DNA of 64,000 nt from Paenibacillus cellulositrophicus (GTDB lineage Bacteria; Bacillota; Bacilli; Paenibacillales; Paenibacillaceae), in NCBI RefSeq assembly GCF_009363095.1, contig NZ_CP045295.1:5547001-5611000 (forward strand), written 5' to 3'. The notes below the pieces were generated by a model. It saw nothing but the letters and a program-made list of their open reading frames with translations. It did no database searches and was not told where the DNA came from. This document shows, one piece after another, positions 61,171 to 64,000 of this stretch; position 1 is the stretch's first letter, and each line of letters starts with the position of its first letter. A program made the position numbers and the translations under genes.

Positions 61171-61238
61171 AATGATTGGCTGGGAGTGGATCTTGTAGTC
61201 CCCCGTCAAATCTACGAATCTTTAGGGAAGGTGACACG

Positions 61239-62159
61239 ATGCGCATACGAGAGTACAGCACGAAAGGCATATCTTTCAGGAAATTCCTCTACATACTTCC
61301 GTTCATGCTTTTGCTTGCTGTCTTTGCCTACTATCCGCTATACGGATGGGTCTATGCATTCTTCGACTACTCGCCGCCGATTCCGTTGTCCAAATCTCCG
61401 TTTGTCGGCTTACAGTGGTTTCGTTCCTTGATCGAAAATCAGGTCAAGATCGACCAGCTGCTTCAGGTCATCAAGAACACGTTCGGGATGAGCGGATTGG
61501 GGTTGCTGTTCTCCTGGCTACCCATGATTTTTGCCATATTCCTAAACGAAATGAAGGCCGTGCGGTTCCGGAAGTTTGTGCAGACAGTAACGACCCTGCC
61601 GAATTTTATCAGCTGGGTACTGGTATATTCTTTGGCGTTTTCCATGTTTTCCAGCGAAGGCATCGTCAACGGTTTGTTGAAGCAGCTGGGACTGAGCGAT
61701 TCTCCGATTTTGTTCCTTCAGAACTCCGATCATGTCTGGATCACCATGTGGTTGTGGACGATCTGGAAAACGTTAGGCTGGTCCGCCATCTTGTACATAG
61801 CGGCGATTACGGGAATTGATGATTCCCTTTATGAGGCGGCCCATGTGGACGGGGCAACGAGAATGCAGGTGATATGGAACGTCATCCTGCCGAGCATGCT
61901 CCCGACGTATTTTGTTCTGCTGATGCTGCAGATCGCCAGCTTTCTGAATAATGGCTTGGAGCAATATTTCGTATTCCAAAATGCATTCAACAAGGAAAAT
62001 ATACAAGTTCTTGACCTGTATGTTTATAACCTGGCGATGGGGGGCGGCAGCTACTCCGTATCGGTCGCGATCAGTATGCTGAAGAGTTTGATTAGTGTTG
62101 TTCTTCTCTTTTCGGTAAACGGATTCTCCAAATTGTTAAGAGGAGAGAGTATCGTATGA
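61239..62159 (+). CDS. LplB-type sugar ABC transporter permease
   Basis: A 306-residue permease. ATG at 61239 follows AGGGAAGGTGA; an upstream in-frame ATG at 61176 adds a non-family tail. Hydrophobic segments start at FLYILPFMLLLAVFAYYPLY. The EAA loop reads SLYEAAHVDGATRMQVIWNVILP. Its last bases overlap the next gene by 4 (ATGA), so translation is coupled. Confidence 0.92.
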   Translation: MRIREYSTKGISFRKFLYILPFMLLLAVFAYYPLYGWVYAFFDYSPPIPLSKSPFVGLQWFRSLIENQVKIDQLLQVIKNTFGMSGLGLLFSWLPMIFAIFLNEMKAVRFRKFVQTVTTLPNFISWVLVYSLAFSMFSSEGIVNGLLKQLGLSDSPILFLQNSDHVWITMWLWTIWKTLGWSAILYIAAITGIDDSLYEAAHVDGATRMQVIWNVILPSMLPTYFVLLMLQIASFLNNGLEQYFVFQNAFNKENIQVLDLYVYNLAMGGGSYSVSVAISMLKSLISVVLLFSVNGFSKLLRGESIV

Positions 62160-63064
62160 GAAAAGCAGTTCAGGTCAGCCCGACCGACAAAATGATCACT
62201 GTATTAATCTACGTCCTTTTTTCCCTGTTTGCTTGCGTGTGCGTCTATCCGTTTTACTCCATCATCATTAATACGATAAGCGCAAACGATATCAGTGCCC
62301 GGGGGGACGTCGTCTTTTATCCGCGGAACATCCATTTCCAGAACTATTTGGACGTTTTTAAAATACCGGGGCTGGGGAATGCGGCTTTGATCTCCCTGGG
62401 CAGAACCGTGATCGGAACTCTGCTGACGGTAGGGGCCTCCGCCTTTTTGGGATTCATGTTCTCCCAAGAGGATATGTGGGGGAGAAGATTCTGGTATCGG
62501 TTCACCGTAATCACCATGTTCTTTAACGCCGGCATTATTCCGTGGTATCTCACCATGCGCTCCCTGCATTTGACCAACAATTTTTTGGCATACATTCTGC
62601 CGACGATCGTCGCCCCGTTCTTCATCATTCTGGTCAAGACCTTCGTGGAATCGACGCCGAAGGAATTGCAGCAGGCGGCAAGCATCGACGGAGCGGGAAC
62701 GATGATGATCTTCTTCAGGATCATATTGCCGATAAGCAAGCCCATATTGGCAACGGTCGCGATATTCACTGCAGTGGATCAGTGGAACTCTTTTCAGGAT
62801 ACGCTGCTGCTCGTTACGGATAGTAAATTATACACGCTGCAATTTATTCTCTATAACTATATCAATCAGGCGAGCTCATTATCGACCATGGTTAACCTGC
62901 AAAATGCCGGTTCGACGGCTATAGCCAGTCTAGCCACAGAGCAAACCACGACTTCCATTCGCATGACTGTTACCATTATTGTCGTTGCCCCCATATTGCT
63001 CATCTACCCGATCTTCCAGAGGTTTTTCGTCAAGGGAATTATGATCGGGGCGGTCAAAGGTTGA
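62156..63064 (+). CDS. LplC/YtcP-type sugar ABC transporter permease
   Basis: A 302-residue permease, partner of the preceding one. The EAA loop reads ELQQAASIDGAGTMMIFFRIILP, and the C-terminus FQRFFVKGIMIGAVKG is the family ending. The long loop near TMVNLQNAGSTAIASLATEQTTTS is usual in LplC-type proteins. Confidence 0.93.
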   Translation: MRKAVQVSPTDKMITVLIYVLFSLFACVCVYPFYSIIINTISANDISARGDVVFYPRNIHFQNYLDVFKIPGLGNAALISLGRTVIGTLLTVGASAFLGFMFSQEDMWGRRFWYRFTVITMFFNAGIIPWYLTMRSLHLTNNFLAYILPTIVAPFFIILVKTFVESTPKELQQAASIDGAGTMMIFFRIILPISKPILATVAIFTAVDQWNSFQDTLLLVTDSKLYTLQFILYNYINQASSLSTMVNLQNAGSTAIASLATEQTTTSIRMTVTIIVVAPILLIYPIFQRFFVKGIMIGAVKG

Positions 63065-63103
63065 TTTTCACTTGATATTAAAATGGATTTAGGAGGATGG
63101 CCA

Positions 63104-64000
63104 ATGAGTAAAAGCAGGAAAGCAGCAAAAAAATCGGTCATGCTATTGTTCGCTTGCCTCTTCATCGCCTCGGTCGGGCTGGCCGGATGTGGAGGCGCTT
63201 CTAATGAGGAGCCGGGTACCGATGCAAAGACTTCCGAGAATAACACAGCCATCGATCACAGCAAGCCGCTGACGATTACGGTGTTCGATAACGCGGCGAA
63301 TTACCAGGGCGAGCAGACCGGATGGTATGGCAAGCTGCTTAAAGACAAGTTTAATCTGACGCTGAACATACTTGCTCCGCAGGTTGCCGGGGATCAGCTA
63401 TACAAGACGAGGTCGGCAGCAGGAAATTTGGGGGATCTCCTGATCATCGATAACAGTCAGCTGGAAGAGCTCATCCCGGCCGGTCTCGTTATGGACTTGA
63501 CGGATAGGGTCAAGAACACCAAGTACTTGTCCCAGTATGTGGATAATCACTTTAAACCTTTTAACGAGGCTTTCGATAAAGTGAATCCGGACGGCAAAAT
63601 TTACGCGATGCCGACGTTTACAGCCGATACTTCGCCAACGACCTTCTCGGAAGACCAGCCTTATTCAAGCCCTATTTTGCCTTGGGATTACTACAAGGGG
63701 GTAGGGGCGCCCAAGCTGAACAATTTGACCGACCTCCTGAATGTACTGAAAAAAATGCAGGAGAAGTATCCCAAGACTCCAGACGGGAAACCGATCGTTC
63801 CGATCACCCTGTGGAAGGATTGGGATGGCGGAGGAATGGAGAACGTACGCTGGCTGAGCAACTGGTACGGCTATGAGCAGCCTGACGGAACTTCAACCTT
63901 ACAGCTGAATGCGAAAGGCGATATCGTTCCGCTCATTGATGATAACAGCATGTACAAAAAGATTTTGCAATTTTATTTTACGGCCAATCAGATGGGGCTG
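63104..64000 (+). CDS. LplA-type sugar-binding lipoprotein (3' end outside window)
   Basis: ATG at 63104 has AGGAGG ten bases upstream, and the frame stays open to the window end. The signal peptide closes with the lipobox VGLAGCGGA. Mature sequence DHSKPLTITVFDNAANYQGEQTG, then GDLLIIDNSQLEELIPAGLVMDLTD, then a long INYAMPT-like KIYAMPTFTAD segment are typical of the 500-550-residue LplA proteins. About 299 residues are visible. It serves the two permeases before it. Confidence 0.92.
   Translation, partial: MSKSRKAAKKSVMLLFACLFIASVGLAGCGGASNEEPGTDAKTSENNTAIDHSKPLTITVFDNAANYQGEQTGWYGKLLKDKFNLTLNILAPQVAGDQLYKTRSAAGNLGDLLIIDNSQLEELIPAGLVMDLTDRVKNTKYLSQYVDNHFKPFNEAFDKVNPDGKIYAMPTFTADTSPTTFSEDQPYSSPILPWDYYKGVGAPKLNNLTDLLNVLKKMQEKYPKTPDGKPIVPITLWKDWDGGGMENVRWLSNWYGYEQPDGTSTLQLNAKGDIVPLIDDNSMYKKILQFYFTANQMGL

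Noticed and set aside
61111..61431. A 106-codon plus-strand frame before and inside the permease gene
   Set aside because: It overlaps the cre site and the LplB-type permease in another frame and has no family features.
1..64000. CRISPR arrays, tRNA/rRNA genes, complete insertion sequences or prophage
   Set aside because: I saw no regularly spaced repeats, no tRNA cloverleaf sequence, and no transposase, integrase or phage structural gene on either strand.

Overview
The window looks like chromosome of a soil Bacillota of the Paenibacillaceae (Paenibacillus/Cohnella type). The evidence is strong Shine-Dalgarno sites, frequent GTG/TTG starts, several LplB-LplC-LplA type sugar importers with AraC regulators, very large modular secreted glycosidases, a FIMAH-like C-terminal module, and sites resembling CcpA cre and XylR operators. 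No tRNA, rRNA, CRISPR array, prophage or complete insertion sequence was found.

Layout. (1) 1-8.2 kb: one-direction cluster with a peptide-type ABC ATPase, two flavin monooxygenases, a two-subunit CoA-transferase, a thiol-dioxygenase-like cupin, a CaiB/BaiF CoA-transferase and a DinB protein; it reads as a catabolic route for an organosulfur acid. (2) 8.2-9.8 kb: DeoR regulator preceded by a decayed sugar-isomerase gene and a 100-bp repeat. (3) 9.8-28.9 kb: polysaccharide-use locus with a membrane AraC sensor, a three-part sugar importer, GH42 beta-galactosidase, a DUF4432 epimerase-like protein and two giant secreted enzymes separated by gene remnants. (4) 29.3-33.1 kb: four-gene sugar operon (aldolase, dehydrogenase, PfkB kinase, D-lyxose isomerase-like) followed by a decayed DeoR gene and the second copy of the 100-bp repeat. 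(5) 33.7-43.4 kb: two ROK proteins, NagB-like deaminase, sugar importer, GH4 enzyme and a frameshifted GH3 enzyme.

(6) 43.5-53.4 kb is visibly richer in A+T and more mosaic: an IMPase-type phosphatase (minus), a broken ABC ATPase, an AcfC-like binding protein, a repeat lipoprotein with an ECF sigma/anti-sigma pair, a GMC oxidoreductase and two DUF1259 paralogues (minus). Then come a Cfr-like 23S rRNA methyltransferase behind a leader ORF and terminator, a small CD3324-type protein, and a stand-alone second ribosomal protein L4 behind an 11-codon leader peptide. (7) 53.4-64 kb: a minus-strand sugar importer operon with deacetylase and AraC regulator, then a plus-strand AraC regulator with a GH27 alpha-galactosidase, and the start of another Lpl-type importer whose binding protein runs off the end.

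The most striking find is 50.6-53.3 kb. A Cfr-type methyltransferase (modifies A2503 of 23S rRNA) and an L4 paralogue altered exactly in the tunnel-loop motif where macrolide-resistance mutations occur stand side by side, each preceded by what looks like an antibiotic-sensing leader. I propose an inducible ribosome-remodelling resistance locus; the L4 part I do not recognise from described systems. A second notable pattern is reciprocal decay: an ancestral isomerase-DeoR pair occurs twice, with the isomerase dead at 8.7 kb and the DeoR gene dead at 33.2 kb.
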